64,000 bases of DNA, taken from assembly GCA_031254875.1 (NCBI GenBank), contig JAIRTW010000056.1, positions 19,703-83,702 on the forward strand, given 5' to 3'. Shown here piece by piece: positions 1 through 8,702 of this stretch; positions within the stretch are counted from its first letter, which is position 1, and each line of letters begins with the position of its first letter. The position numbers and the translations under genes were made by a program. This DNA comes from Candidatus Bathycorpusculum termitum. Its GTDB lineage: Archaea; Thermoproteota; Bathyarchaeia; Bathyarchaeales; Bathycorpusculaceae. The notes below the pieces were generated by a model that was not told where the DNA came from, searched no databases, and saw only the letters and a program-made list of their open reading frames with translations.

Positions 1-288
1 TTTGAAGAGGTTGGTGCAGAGTTCTTTGCCTGTTTCAGTTAACTCGAAATTTTTACGTTTCTTCTCTCCCACCATCTTTGCGGTATGTTTGACGTAGCCT
101 TTTTCTTCGAGTTGCTGGAGAAAGGGATAGACGAGGCTGGGGCTAATTTCTTTTTTGACTTGGTATTTAAATTGACTTATGATGTTGTAGCCGTGAGTGG
201 GACCCTTGTAGAGTATGGTGAGTATATAGAAGCGACTGAAGTCACTGATTAATTCATCCATACCTTCGGCATTTTCATCTTTAGCCAT
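1..288 (-). CDS. PadR-family transcriptional regulator, N-terminal part (cut by window edge)
   Basis: Reading the minus strand from an ATG at 288-286 gives 96 codons without a stop, so the gene runs off the left edge. The product has the winged-helix layout of PadR regulators: a helix around residues 18-27 (FYILTILYKG), the family-typical GPTHGYNI turn at about 29-36, a recognition segment SPSLVYPFLQQLEEKGYV at about 49-66, and a basic wing followed by FELTETGKEL. PadR proteins are DNA-binding repressors that answer to ligands or stress. It is divergent from the FAD dehydrogenase gene at 448, with about 160 bases between, so it could control that operon; this is inference. The dimerisation part lies outside the window. 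Confidence 0.85.
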   Translation of the reverse strand, partial: MAKDENAEGMDELISDFSRFYILTILYKGPTHGYNIISQFKYQVKKEISPSLVYPFLQQLEEKGYVKHTAKMVGEKKRKNFELTETGKELCTNLFK

Positions 289-447
289 AACACATCCCGT
301 GATAATAGAAACACTTTAGATATTAAATGTTTAAGATATGTATCCTAAAAATACAAAGTACGCCAGTTTAATCCAAGCAACAAATGGCGCTAACAGTTAT
401 ATGTGAGCTGCGGTATCTACTTTTGGGTTCCAGAGGGATATAGGCCT

Positions 448-1833
448 TTGAAATATGACGTAATTATCGTGGGCGCAGGCCCCGCAGGCATCTTCTCAGC
501 ATTAGAACTAACCGAATATACAAACCTTAACGTCCTTGTTATTGACCGGGGCACAGACATCGACAAACGCAAATGCCCCTCAAAACGCGGCTTTGAATGC
601 GTTAACTGCGAACCATGCGCAGTACTCTCAGGTTGGGGCGGTGCAGGCGCCTACAGCGATGGTAAACTCACCCTATCCACCGAAGTCGGCGGATGGTTAA
701 ACCAATACGTCTCCACCAAAGAACTACAAGATCTCGTCAAGTACTGCGATGAAATCTACCTTAAATTCGGTGCCAGCAAAGAAGTCTACGGTATCGACAT
801 CAAACAAGTCGATGAAATCGAACGCCAAGCATCATTGGCTGGATTAAAACTTATCAAACAAGAAGTTCGACACATGGGCACCGACCGTTGCCTAGAAACA
901 CTCAAACGCATGCGGGAATACCTCGGCAACAAAATCACATTTATGCCCAAAACTGACGTAAAGGGGCTTATCGCCGAAAACAATATCATCCAAGGCATTG
1001 AAACCGTGGACGGCGAAAAAATCGCGGCTAAATATGTGATTATCGCACCGGGCAGAAGCGGTGCTGAGTGGTTGCAAACTGAAGCACAGGTCCGCGGCTT
1101 AAAAACCGTTAACAACCCCGTAGACATCGGCGTCCGTGTCGAATTGCTGGCTTCGGTTATGGAAAAACTTACCAAAGTCCTCTATGAACCAAAATTGGTT
1201 TACTTCTCTAGGTCATTCGATGATCAAGTCCGTACCTTCTGTGTTTCCCCCTATGGCGAAGTCACCACCGAATCCTACGACGGTGTCCTAACCGTCAACG
1301 GCGGTAGCCAGGCAGAAACTAAAACCGCTAACACCAACTTTGCGATTCTAGTCAGCACCCAGTTCACAGAACCATTCAAAGAGCCTATTGCATACGGTAA
1401 ATACATCGCGCGGCTCAGCAACCTGCTCAGTGGCGGTGTCATGGTGCAGCGTCTCGGTGACCTCAACCACGGTAGGCGTAGTACGCCAGAGCGCATAACT
1501 CACAGCGTTGTCACTCCCACCCTCAAAAACGCTACCCCCGGTGACCTCAGCTTTGTCTTACCCTACCGTTACATAACTGACATCCGTGAAATGCTCGAAG
1601 CCCTTGACAAAATTGTCCCCGGAGCCGCATCGCCAGAAACCCTGCTATATGGTGTCGAAGTCAAATTCTATTCGTCTCATCTGCAACTAAATCATGCCTT
1701 GGAAAGTCGAATCCAGAACATGTTCACAATCGGTGATGGCGCGGGCGTCACCCGTGGCTTAATACAAGCCTCCGCCTCCGGTGTCATTGTTGCCAGAGAA
1801 ATTCTCAAACGAGAAAAACTATTGAAGGTATAA
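448..1833 (+). CDS. FAD-dependent dehydrogenase (COG2509-like)
   Basis: About 461 residues. The N-terminus carries an FAD-binding Rossmann motif (IIVGAGPAG, about residues 7-14). It is followed by a Cys-rich stretch (CVNCEPC, Cys at about 51, 54, 57) and GWGGAGAYSDGKL (about 62-74), which are typical of the uncharacterised FAD-dependent dehydrogenases of COG2509. The C-terminus has the second FAD contact, IGDGAGVTRG. The substrate is not known. Start choice: a GTG at 403 is in frame, but the TTG at 448 has GAGGG ten bases upstream and places the Rossmann strand at the very N-terminus, so I prefer TTG. The zinc-ribbon gene starts 6 bases after the stop, so it is probably the first gene of the 448-4511 operon. 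Confidence 0.85.
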   Translation: MKYDVIIVGAGPAGIFSALELTEYTNLNVLVIDRGTDIDKRKCPSKRGFECVNCEPCAVLSGWGGAGAYSDGKLTLSTEVGGWLNQYVSTKELQDLVKYCDEIYLKFGASKEVYGIDIKQVDEIERQASLAGLKLIKQEVRHMGTDRCLETLKRMREYLGNKITFMPKTDVKGLIAENNIIQGIETVDGEKIAAKYVIIAPGRSGAEWLQTEAQVRGLKTVNNPVDIGVRVELLASVMEKLTKVLYEPKLVYFSRSFDDQVRTFCVSPYGEVTTESYDGVLTVNGGSQAETKTANTNFAILVSTQFTEPFKEPIAYGKYIARLSNLLSGGVMVQRLGDLNHGRRSTPERITHSVVTPTLKNATPGDLSFVLPYRYITDIREMLEALDKIVPGAASPETLLYGVEVKFYSSHLQLNHALESRIQNMFTIGDGAGVTRGLIQASASGVIVAREILKREKLLKV

Positions 1834-1839
1834 GCAAAC

Positions 1840-2583
1840 ATGGCTGTGGCTCAGAACATCAGTTGTTCGCATTGCGGTGCACCTGTGGAGTTCAAGCCAG
1901 GCGAAATCATAGCTACCTGCAAGTACTGTGGTTTCACAACCGTTATAGAAACCGGGAAAGCCTTCAACTTTGAGCATTCTGTTCTTCCCAATCGCTACAC
2001 CCCTGCGCAGATGGAGGATCTAGTGCGGGACTGGATGCGTTCGGGCTTCATGAAACCCAGTGATTTGGCAAAGAAGTCCAAAATTATCGAAAAAAACCTC
2101 ACCTACCTGCCATTTTGGATAGCGTCTGTGGAGGCCTCAACCAAATACAAGGGTATCTTTGAACGTATAGCCCCCCCAATAGTTAAAGAAGGCGAAATCA
2201 AAAAGGAATACAATTGGTTAGTGCTGGCAAGGCAGGCCTCAGATTTTCCTACTCGTGCCTACAACGTTCCCTTGGAGGGCAAAGTGCCCTATGATTTCCG
2301 CAAGATCGAAGGCTTCGCTAAACTGCTAAACAGTGAGATGGAACGAGACCAGGCATTGGTGGTTGCACGCCAGCAGATTGATGTCCATCATCGTTTTCTG
2401 CTCCAGCAGGATATCGATCGCATTGTTGAAGCCTCTACCACTGTAACACTCAAACAGCTGGTGTATCTACATGCGCCTGTATGGTTCATCAGGTATGAGT
2501 ATAAGGGTAACCTCTATCAGATAATCATCGACGGCGCAAAAGGTATGGTCCTTAAGGGTGACATTCCAAACCGCAAGTTCTAG
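1840..2583 (+). CDS. Zinc-ribbon protein of a Psp/YdjG-like module
   Basis: 247 residues. A TFIIB-type zinc ribbon sits at the N-terminus (Cys 9, 12, 27, 30: CSHC...CKYC). The middle contains YLPFWIASVEAS, and near the C-terminus are APVWFIRYEYKG and IIIDGAKGMVLKG. This resembles the 'P-W...Y.Y.G..Y...G..G.V.G' pattern I know from bacterial YdjG-like proteins that sit beside SPFH/zinc-ribbon genes. No transmembrane segment is evident. It starts 6 bases after the FAD dehydrogenase and is followed by the coiled-coil and SPFH genes. The likely role is in a cytoplasmic, membrane-associated complex; the family assignment comes from motif and neighbourhood, and the function is inferred. Confidence 0.7.
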   Translation: MAVAQNISCSHCGAPVEFKPGEIIATCKYCGFTTVIETGKAFNFEHSVLPNRYTPAQMEDLVRDWMRSGFMKPSDLAKKSKIIEKNLTYLPFWIASVEASTKYKGIFERIAPPIVKEGEIKKEYNWLVLARQASDFPTRAYNVPLEGKVPYDFRKIEGFAKLLNSEMERDQALVVARQQIDVHHRFLLQQDIDRIVEASTTVTLKQLVYLHAPVWFIRYEYKGNLYQIIIDGAKGMVLKGDIPNRKF

Positions 2584-2641
2584 CTAACATTTAAAAGCGA
2601 GCGTTTTTTATAACGAATTGAAAACATGGGAGGAAGTGGAA

Positions 2642-3181
2642 ATGAGCGAAAATAAAGATATGTATGCCCAAGCGAAAAGCCAAATGAGGCTTTCTGAGCG
2701 CATAGTAGCGGCGCTTCCTGGGTTCCGCGGCTATAAAGAAAAAGAACTCCGACGGGAATCCGACAAGTTAGTCAGAACTCATCTCGCACTCAAACTGTCT
2801 CGAGGCAAAAATAATGTCAGAACGATTGCCCAAAAAATCGCGGATAAACGTTATCTTGACGTCTTAACCGACATCGACCGTTTAACCGCAAAGATGGATC
2901 GCATAACCGAAAAAGTTAACCATGCATCATACGGTTACGCAGGCTTCTTTGACATAGTTAAAATCCAAGAAGAAAACCTTGACCGCATGATAGCCTACGA
3001 TAACCAGCTTATTGACAGTGTCAACACCTTAACCGACCAAATTGACACACTAAAAGCTCAGCTCATAGACGGTGACTACACCAACCTTAAAGACAAAATT
3101 CAAACCGTAACCGACAAATTCGAGCTACTCGAAGACGTGTTTGATAAACGCCAAGAGGTCATCAAAGGAGTGCATGTCTAA
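2642..3181 (+). CDS. Coiled-coil protein of the SPFH/zinc-ribbon module
   Basis: About 179 residues and almost wholly helical. It has a charged N-terminal part (LPGFRGYKEKELRRESDK), then heptad-like stretches (LTDIDRLTAKMDRITEKV), a conserved-looking GYAGFFDIVKIQEENLDRM, and a second coiled coil to the end. It has no signal peptide or membrane span. The ATG at 2642 is chosen because GGGAGG lies eight bases upstream (2628-2633); an in-frame TTG at 2618 lacks this. The stop codon overlaps the start of the SPFH gene by one base (TAATG), indicating translational coupling. It may play the scaffold part that PspA plays in bacterial Psp operons, although it is not an obvious PspA sequence. Confidence 0.7.
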   Translation: MSENKDMYAQAKSQMRLSERIVAALPGFRGYKEKELRRESDKLVRTHLALKLSRGKNNVRTIAQKIADKRYLDVLTDIDRLTAKMDRITEKVNHASYGYAGFFDIVKIQEENLDRMIAYDNQLIDSVNTLTDQIDTLKAQLIDGDYTNLKDKIQTVTDKFELLEDVFDKRQEVIKGVHV

Positions 3182-4158
3182 TGCCACAAGTTATTGAATG
3201 GACAAACGCTGGTGCAGATGATATTGTCTGGCGCTACCCCCAAGAGGACATAACATGGGGTGCCCAGCTTATTGTCCGCGAATACGAGTTGGCAGTGTTC
3301 TTCCGTGATGGCAAAGCCTATGACGTGTTCCAAGCCGGCAGGCACACTCTAACCACCCTAAATTTGCCCCTGCTTACCGGTTTACTGACAAGACTGGCAG
3401 GGTTTGGCGGCAATAAACCGTTCAAATCCACGGTCTTATTCATCAGTACCAAAATATTCGCCGGCAAATGGGGAACACGCGCGCAGACCACCGAGCTTGC
3501 ACCCCTACAGGTATATGGCCAGTTTTGGTTCAAAGTAGCCGACTCTACCCTGTTTGTTAACGAAGTTATCGGCGGACAAAAAGCCTACACCACTGATAGT
3601 GTCAACAGTTTCCTCCGTGGCTTTCTTAACGAAAAAATCATCACCGAACTCAGTCACTATGACCTTGTATCCGTATTCACTCGCTTAAACGAAACTTCTA
3701 GTATCGTCAAAAATACGCTAATCGACTACTTCAAACGTGTCGGTATCGAACTCACCGACCTCCGCTTCGAAGGTATCGATACCACGCCCGAATACCGAGA
3801 ACGCCTCTTCTGGCTTAAAACTGGTAACACCGCAGCCGGCGACGTATTACGCATGGAGACTTTGAAGAGCTCAGCCGAATCTCTTGGTAAAGGTGGCGGC
3901 TCAGGAGCGATGGGTGCAGGTATGGTACTTATCCCACAAATCATGAACCAACAAGGAGCCCCCCAAGTAGCGCCAGCGGCGGCCCTAGTTATCTGTCCTA
4001 AATGTGGAGAAAAAGTGCCCGCGACCAGCAAATTCTGTCCCAGTTGCGGAACTAACCTCACTCCGCCAAGCCAGCAGGCGATGACCTGCCCCAACTGTGG
4101 CAAATCTATCCCCGCTCACAGCAAATTCTGCCCAGAATGTGGACACAAAACCAGCTAG
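3181..4158 (+). CDS. SPFH-domain protein with two C-terminal zinc ribbons (YdjI-like)
   Basis: 325 residues. The bulk (about 10-215) reads as an SPFH/band-7 domain of the 'virion core protein / YdjI' type: WGAQLIVREYELAVFFRDGKAYDVFQAGRHTL at the N-terminus and VGIELTDLRFEGIDTTPEY at its end. A Gly/Ala-rich linker (about 230-265) leads to two zinc ribbons of CPxCG...CPxCG form at about 272-290 and 303-321. SPFH proteins oligomerise on membranes; the bacterial YdjI relatives work with PspA-type proteins in envelope stress. It is coupled to the coiled-coil gene by TAATG, and a small membrane protein follows after 11 bases. Confidence 0.8.
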   Translation: MPQVIEWTNAGADDIVWRYPQEDITWGAQLIVREYELAVFFRDGKAYDVFQAGRHTLTTLNLPLLTGLLTRLAGFGGNKPFKSTVLFISTKIFAGKWGTRAQTTELAPLQVYGQFWFKVADSTLFVNEVIGGQKAYTTDSVNSFLRGFLNEKIITELSHYDLVSVFTRLNETSSIVKNTLIDYFKRVGIELTDLRFEGIDTTPEYRERLFWLKTGNTAAGDVLRMETLKSSAESLGKGGGSGAMGAGMVLIPQIMNQQGAPQVAPAAALVICPKCGEKVPATSKFCPSCGTNLTPPSQQAMTCPNCGKSIPAHSKFCPECGHKTS

Positions 4159-4169
4159 GCGTCAAAGTC

Positions 4170-4511
4170 ATGGGCTCTGAACAAAAACGAACCCTGCTGA
4201 CCCTCGGCTTTTTCTTTCTTGCTATCACAGTTGCCATACTGTTCCACGCTGTCGGGTTCATCAATTGGACACTGATTGTGCCGGTGGTGTTCGTGTTTTG
4301 TGGTTTATGGTTGCTTGCCCTTGGTGCCATACGTATGGGTAAAACTGAACGGTATGAGCGTAGTGGCTTCAGCACCATTATGTTTGGGCTGATAACGCTC
4401 GCCGTGGGCGGTGCTTGGTTTGTCTTTACCATCAACTGGCTCTACTCAGTGGTCGTTATACTGCTGGTTGTTGCCGCCTTAGCCATTGTGGCAGCGCTCC
4501 AACACAAATAA
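4170..4511 (+). CDS. Small integral membrane protein, last gene of the SPFH operon
   Basis: About 113 residues with four hydrophobic stretches (LLTLGFFFLAITVAILF, TLIVPVVFVFCGLWLLAL, IMFGLITLAVGGAWFVF, LYSVVVILLVVAALAIVAAL), consistent with a four-helix membrane protein. I chose the ATG at 4170 because an upstream in-frame ATG at 4137 would lie inside the last zinc ribbon of the SPFH gene. There is no recognisable family motif. It may be the membrane anchor of the SPFH/zinc-ribbon/coiled-coil set; this is inference from gene order. Confidence 0.7.
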   Translation: MGSEQKRTLLTLGFFFLAITVAILFHAVGFINWTLIVPVVFVFCGLWLLALGAIRMGKTERYERSGFSTIMFGLITLAVGGAWFVFTINWLYSVVVILLVVAALAIVAALQHK

Positions 4512-4545
4512 CCTTTTCTTTTATATTTTCAAATGTAAACATGGA
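4512..4545 (+). terminator. T-rich termination region after the SPFH operon
   Basis: The stretch directly after the stop at 4511 contains several T runs (CCTTTTCTTTTATATTTTC), the usual look of archaeal termination sites. It lies between converging genes. No stem-loop is evident. Confidence 0.35.
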
Positions 4546-4634
4546 AAGTTATCAGAAATAACGTTAACTGTGGCGTATAAAATCATGCCATACGTAAGTA
4601 ACAAAAAAGAAGAAAGGTTGGTTTTTGACCTTTT

Positions 4635-7181
4635 TTATGGCCGTTTTCTGATTGCCATCAAGAGAACTATGGCTACAATTATTATGGTTATGATGATTGC
4701 GGCTACACCTGATAGGATGTAGGTTTCAATGGGTGACGGGGCGGTTTGTGTTTGTGGTTCGGGTGTTGCAGGTGCGTGGTCAACAACAAATGAGGAGATT
4801 GCGTTTGAGGGCCAGTAGGATTCGCTGCCTGCGAATGAGGCGTAGACTGTGTATGCGCCTTCGATGTCTGGTTTCCAGTTGATGCTGAAGAATCCGTCAG
4901 CGGTTGTTGTTTCACCGATTTCTCGGTAGTTGTTATTTCTGTCGACAACGCTGATGGTAACTGGAACACCAACTGTATTGGATGGGCGGGGTTTTTGCAT
5001 GTAGACATATTCCATCCATGCGCCTTGGCTCTCATCAGAGACTGCTGGTACACCTGAGGGGAATCTTGCTGTCTGTTCTGGTTGTTGTGTTCCTGCGGAA
5101 ATGTCCATAACGGTTCCTCTGATTACTATGGAGTTACCAAGTGCAGTCGAGGTCATGGGTGCTTCGACTGTTAATGCACTTGGGCCTTTGCCGATTGCGG
5201 TGATTTGGTGGTTGTAGCAGTTGTTAAATACATAGACACCGTCTGCGGTTGCAGCGTATGTACGTCCTGGGAAGCCTCCGTAGCCCATTATACTCCAGAG
5301 TTCTTCACCGGTGGTTGTGTTGAGTGCACGTAGTTTTGCGCCTTTCCAGAGGGGTGAGTCGGGTGAATGTTCGCCTGTTTCAACATATACTTTGCCGTCA
5401 GCAACTAGGGTGATGAATTGCGGGTAGTATCCGTATGCTGTTTGGAAGCCAGAGGACGTGCTGTTTTTGGGGTTAGACCGATCGTTGCCGTTTGTCCACA
5501 GTAGAGAGCCATCTTTGGTATCATAACCATAGACTACTCCACCCATACCCGCGTGGTAGAGGCGCCCGTAGGCAATCATGAATAGTTGACCTGCGAAGGT
5601 TCCGTCGAAGTATTCATAGTCAGAAACGTCTGCGATTGGTTTGGTTGTCCAGAGGTAGTTGCCGTTATCTAAGCTATAGCCTTGGAAAACCATGGTTTCT
5701 TTGTCCCGTAGGACAAATACACGGTTTATTGGGTCAACCGTTGGCAGTCTTCGGGTAACGCCATCTGGTGCTGAATAGTTTTTCATCCACAGTAGTGCTC
5801 CACGGTTTTCTGGTTTTAGGCTGATTGCCCACATGGTGTAGGGATTTGGGGTTTGGAAATCAGCGAATGATGGTAAGCTGGTGCTGCCCACTAGTATGTC
5901 ATTGTATAATGCGAATTGTGCTGAAGTGCCGGTAGGTATGGATGAGGGGATGGTAATGTTCCAATCGTAACAGGAAGCTAGATTTGCGACTGCTGTTGCC
6001 GGTTGACCGATGGCTGTGCCTGAAACTGGCCAGATGACCTTAGAAGAGTTCCACTGAGCTAACCAGCGGTTTCCAATATCTAGCTGGTAGCGTAGGATTT
6101 CTCCGTTGGGTCCCATATTTGCTGTGCCCGAGGGAACGCCTGTGACGTTGATTCTGAGTTGTCCTGTGACGGGGTCATATCCATATCCGAAGTTGTTTGT
6201 GAAAAGCATACCGGGTGGAACAACGCCATGCTGATTTTCGCTGTTGAAGTCGTAGAGGTAGCCAAAGCTTGGTGCAGAACTGCCGCTCACACCAATTTTG
6301 TCGCTGTACCATAATTCTTTGCCTGTGCGTAAGTCGACAGACATGTAGCCTCCGCCTGAGGGAGTGTTCTGTACTGGTAACCCGTAGAAGAGTCTTCCGT
6401 TCATGATGATGGGATTAGCAAATCTTGCTTGGTATGCGAGGCCTGAGAAGAACATGTTACCTTCGTTGCCGAGTTTGCTTCCGCCTACCACTCCGCCTTC
6501 ATCGATGGATTTTGTCCAGATGATGTGGGCGCTGTTGGGGGCGATGCCGTCAGGTTGAACTCTGATGCCGTTTGCGATGCTTGGGTGAGATTCGCCAAGC
6601 CAGTTAGATGCAACAGACCACCAGTCAGTATTTTGTCCTTCGATGGGACGTGCCCAATATTCTGTTGGAAGGGGATAGCTGGTTATTGCATCTGGCAGGG
6701 GTTCTTCTTGTACCGTCAGCGTTATGGTTTTACTTGTGGCACCTAAGAAAACGTCATTTCTATATGTAGATGAAGCGCTCCAAGTGTAGTTTAGGTCAGG
6801 GTAGCTAAATACAAATGAGTATGTGCCGACTTCTTTAGGTGTAAATTGAATGAACTGTGTTGAAGTTGTGTCAGTAACAATAGGCCATGTCATGGTTTCG
6901 TTGTGCCCATCAGGATGGGTTATTACCAGTTTATAATCGTGGAATCTGACTTCGTTTCCAACGGTAGCGCCCGGTAATACGAGGCCAGCCCACATAACAA
7001 CGTTGACATATTGGCCGACACCGACGGGGTTGGGTTCGACGGCGAGGAAAGCGTAGGTGGGAATGTTCCATGGAGGTGAGTGTGCGGTTGTGCTCTGTAA
7101 CAGTACAATTGGTGTTCCGATTGTTATAATTAGCGATATCGCAATCAAAGTAGTCAATATTTTATTTTTTGATGTTTGCAT
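4635..7181 (-). CDS. Large secreted beta-propeller (PQQ-like repeat) protein with C-terminal membrane anchor
   Basis: 848 residues. The N-terminal 35 residues form a signal peptide (basic start, then LTTLIAISLIITIGTPIVLL). An immunoglobulin-like beta domain follows to about residue 155. The centre holds repeated blade-like motifs (RTGKELWYSD, DNGNYLWTTKP, KDGSLLWTNG, TTGEELWSIMG) typical of PQQ-like/BamB-type propellers. A C-terminal Ig-like domain (about 745-800) precedes one transmembrane helix (about 820-843) and a short basic tail. It is therefore a cell-surface protein anchored at its C-terminus. Propellers of this type often bind proteins or cofactors; no catalytic function can be read. 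It is encoded alone, converging with the SPFH operon. Confidence 0.8.
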   Translation of the reverse strand: MQTSKNKILTTLIAISLIITIGTPIVLLQSTTAHSPPWNIPTYAFLAVEPNPVGVGQYVNVVMWAGLVLPGATVGNEVRFHDYKLVITHPDGHNETMTWPIVTDTTSTQFIQFTPKEVGTYSFVFSYPDLNYTWSASSTYRNDVFLGATSKTITLTVQEEPLPDAITSYPLPTEYWARPIEGQNTDWWSVASNWLGESHPSIANGIRVQPDGIAPNSAHIIWTKSIDEGGVVGGSKLGNEGNMFFSGLAYQARFANPIIMNGRLFYGLPVQNTPSGGGYMSVDLRTGKELWYSDKIGVSGSSAPSFGYLYDFNSENQHGVVPPGMLFTNNFGYGYDPVTGQLRINVTGVPSGTANMGPNGEILRYQLDIGNRWLAQWNSSKVIWPVSGTAIGQPATAVANLASCYDWNITIPSSIPTGTSAQFALYNDILVGSTSLPSFADFQTPNPYTMWAISLKPENRGALLWMKNYSAPDGVTRRLPTVDPINRVFVLRDKETMVFQGYSLDNGNYLWTTKPIADVSDYEYFDGTFAGQLFMIAYGRLYHAGMGGVVYGYDTKDGSLLWTNGNDRSNPKNSTSSGFQTAYGYYPQFITLVADGKVYVETGEHSPDSPLWKGAKLRALNTTTGEELWSIMGYGGFPGRTYAATADGVYVFNNCYNHQITAIGKGPSALTVEAPMTSTALGNSIVIRGTVMDISAGTQQPEQTARFPSGVPAVSDESQGAWMEYVYMQKPRPSNTVGVPVTISVVDRNNNYREIGETTTADGFFSINWKPDIEGAYTVYASFAGSESYWPSNAISSFVVDHAPATPEPQTQTAPSPIETYILSGVAAIIITIIIVAIVLLMAIRKRP

Positions 7182-7552
7182 TTTTTCTTTTTCTCCAAAT
7201 TTTTATTGAACTATTGAAGTGTATGCTTCTATTATTCAATTGGTCAACATTTGCATCAAGTTAACATTTAACTCTTTGCCCTAAAAGTTAGCTCCAGTTT
7301 AGAAACGCTGTATCCCTCTTCCCAATCAGTAGGATCCAACCTTGAACTACCCATACCCTCTTCAAAAACAAGGTATTTACCAAAATCTACACGTTTTGAG
7401 TATTTGCCGTCTACACGGTTTTATCTGTTGTTTTGCTATCGGTAAATTCACAGGCTATTATGATAACCTTTTCTTGTTTTCACTATCAGTGGTTTGATAT
7501 TTAGTAGAATCGTATTCTACAAAAACGAGATATGAACTTCTGTTTTTCGGGT
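7182..7552. other. Intergenic stretch without recognised gene
   Basis: About 370 AT-rich bases. The first part is the upstream region of the beta-propeller gene; the rest lies downstream of the methyltransferase gene. I saw no coding pattern, RNA gene or clear repeat. Confidence 0.5.
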
Positions 7553-8386
7553 TTATTTTTTGGCTATCCAGTAACTCATTTCGGGTTTACAGATCAGTCG
7601 GTATGGATAGAACAGGGGATTAGGTGTCCACGTTGCGTTCTGGTAATAATCTATACGCTTATAATAGACAAAGTGCGATTGCCTAAACACTGTTTCTATG
7701 TCTTGATGGTTTAAGGTGTGGTCTTTTTTGAACCAGTAGTCTGAGAGGGTATAATCTATCATGGGAACCCTCAAGCCGGTGACTTGGAAATATAAGCTAT
7801 TGATTATGGGGTTAGAATGCAGATAGAAGCCCTTGATTACCGCTGCCAACATACTGCGTTCGCTTGTCCAGTAGAAAGGTGAGGCTTCATGGTCGATGTA
7901 GATCACACCACCTTTCTTGAGCAGGCCTGTAAGCGTTTGAAGCGCGGCTGTGTAGTCAGGCAGATGATGTAGCACCGAGTAGCCGGTGACTAAATCAAAT
8001 GTGTCCCGCTCAAAAGTTAAATCTTCAACGGGTGAATTAATCACCGTTAATCTGTTACCAAGAAAGGACGAATACTTTTTTTTGAGAATATCACACATTT
8101 CCGCTGAAATATCTATGGCCGTTACATGATAACCCATCTGTAGCAGTTTGCCGGTTAAGTTGCCGGTTCCCGCTCCCACATCTAAAGCATTTTTTTTGCT
8201 GTTTCCAATAAGCCGATCAACTTCTCTGAGCTTGGTTACTATACGCTTCTGCTCTTTTCTGCTATAAACTTCAGGATGGAGCCGCTCGTAGTATTTTGCC
8301 TCCTGCCGATGAACAGTGATGTTAGCTTCAAGAATTCTCTGTTTTAGAATATGGTCGTTTTGCAAATGCATGGCTCCAATGGGCAT
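7553..8386 (-). CDS. Class I SAM-dependent methyltransferase
   Basis: 277 residues. Motif I is ALDVGAGTGNLTGKLLQMG (about 68-86), with the acidic residue after strand 2 in VTAIDISAEMC. Later come DLVTGYSVLHHLPDY (post-motif region) and a motif like LLKKGGVIYIDHEASP. These define a Rossmann-fold methyltransferase of the UbiE/Methyltransf_11 type. The N-terminal 45 residues are a charged helical extension, and the C-terminal part is aromatic-rich (YYQNATWTPNPLFYPYR). The substrate is not deducible. The gene stands alone on the minus strand, divergent from the radical SAM gene at 8703, with about 315 bases between. Confidence 0.8.
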   Translation of the reverse strand: MPIGAMHLQNDHILKQRILEANITVHRQEAKYYERLHPEVYSRKEQKRIVTKLREVDRLIGNSKKNALDVGAGTGNLTGKLLQMGYHVTAIDISAEMCDILKKKYSSFLGNRLTVINSPVEDLTFERDTFDLVTGYSVLHHLPDYTAALQTLTGLLKKGGVIYIDHEASPFYWTSERSMLAAVIKGFYLHSNPIINSLYFQVTGLRVPMIDYTLSDYWFKKDHTLNHQDIETVFRQSHFVYYKRIDYYQNATWTPNPLFYPYRLICKPEMSYWIAKK

Positions 8387-8702
8387 TAGATTTGGTATAT
8401 GTTCGATTTGTAAGCTAATAAGTCTTAAAATTAAAAAGTTGTTTTTCGATACACCCTGTAGATAAAACCGTCAAGATTAGGCCTGTAAACATAGAATAAA
8501 TCTGGTTTATCCGAATTCCGAAATGGAGTTCCATGCAGATAAAGCGGTGATACACTATATCTAGCATGACTCCTAAAGATAGGCCTGTTCAACGACTGAG
8601 CCATCTAACATAGAACGTTGCGTTCGTTTCCAACAGATGGTTCCCATTTTGTGCAAACCTATTAATCAAAGTTTAGGCGTGTTGTCTTAAGGAGGGTCTG
8701 TA
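8387..8702. other. Divergent intergenic region
   Basis: About 316 bases between the divergent methyltransferase and radical SAM genes. It must hold both promoters. A strong Shine-Dalgarno (AAGGAGGG, ending near 8696) precedes the TTG start at 8703. No gene was seen. Confidence 0.5.

Noticed and set aside
4703..5053. Minus-strand frame of 116 residues inside the beta-propeller gene
   Set aside because: It lies in another frame of a well-supported gene and has low-complexity Pro/Thr/His composition.
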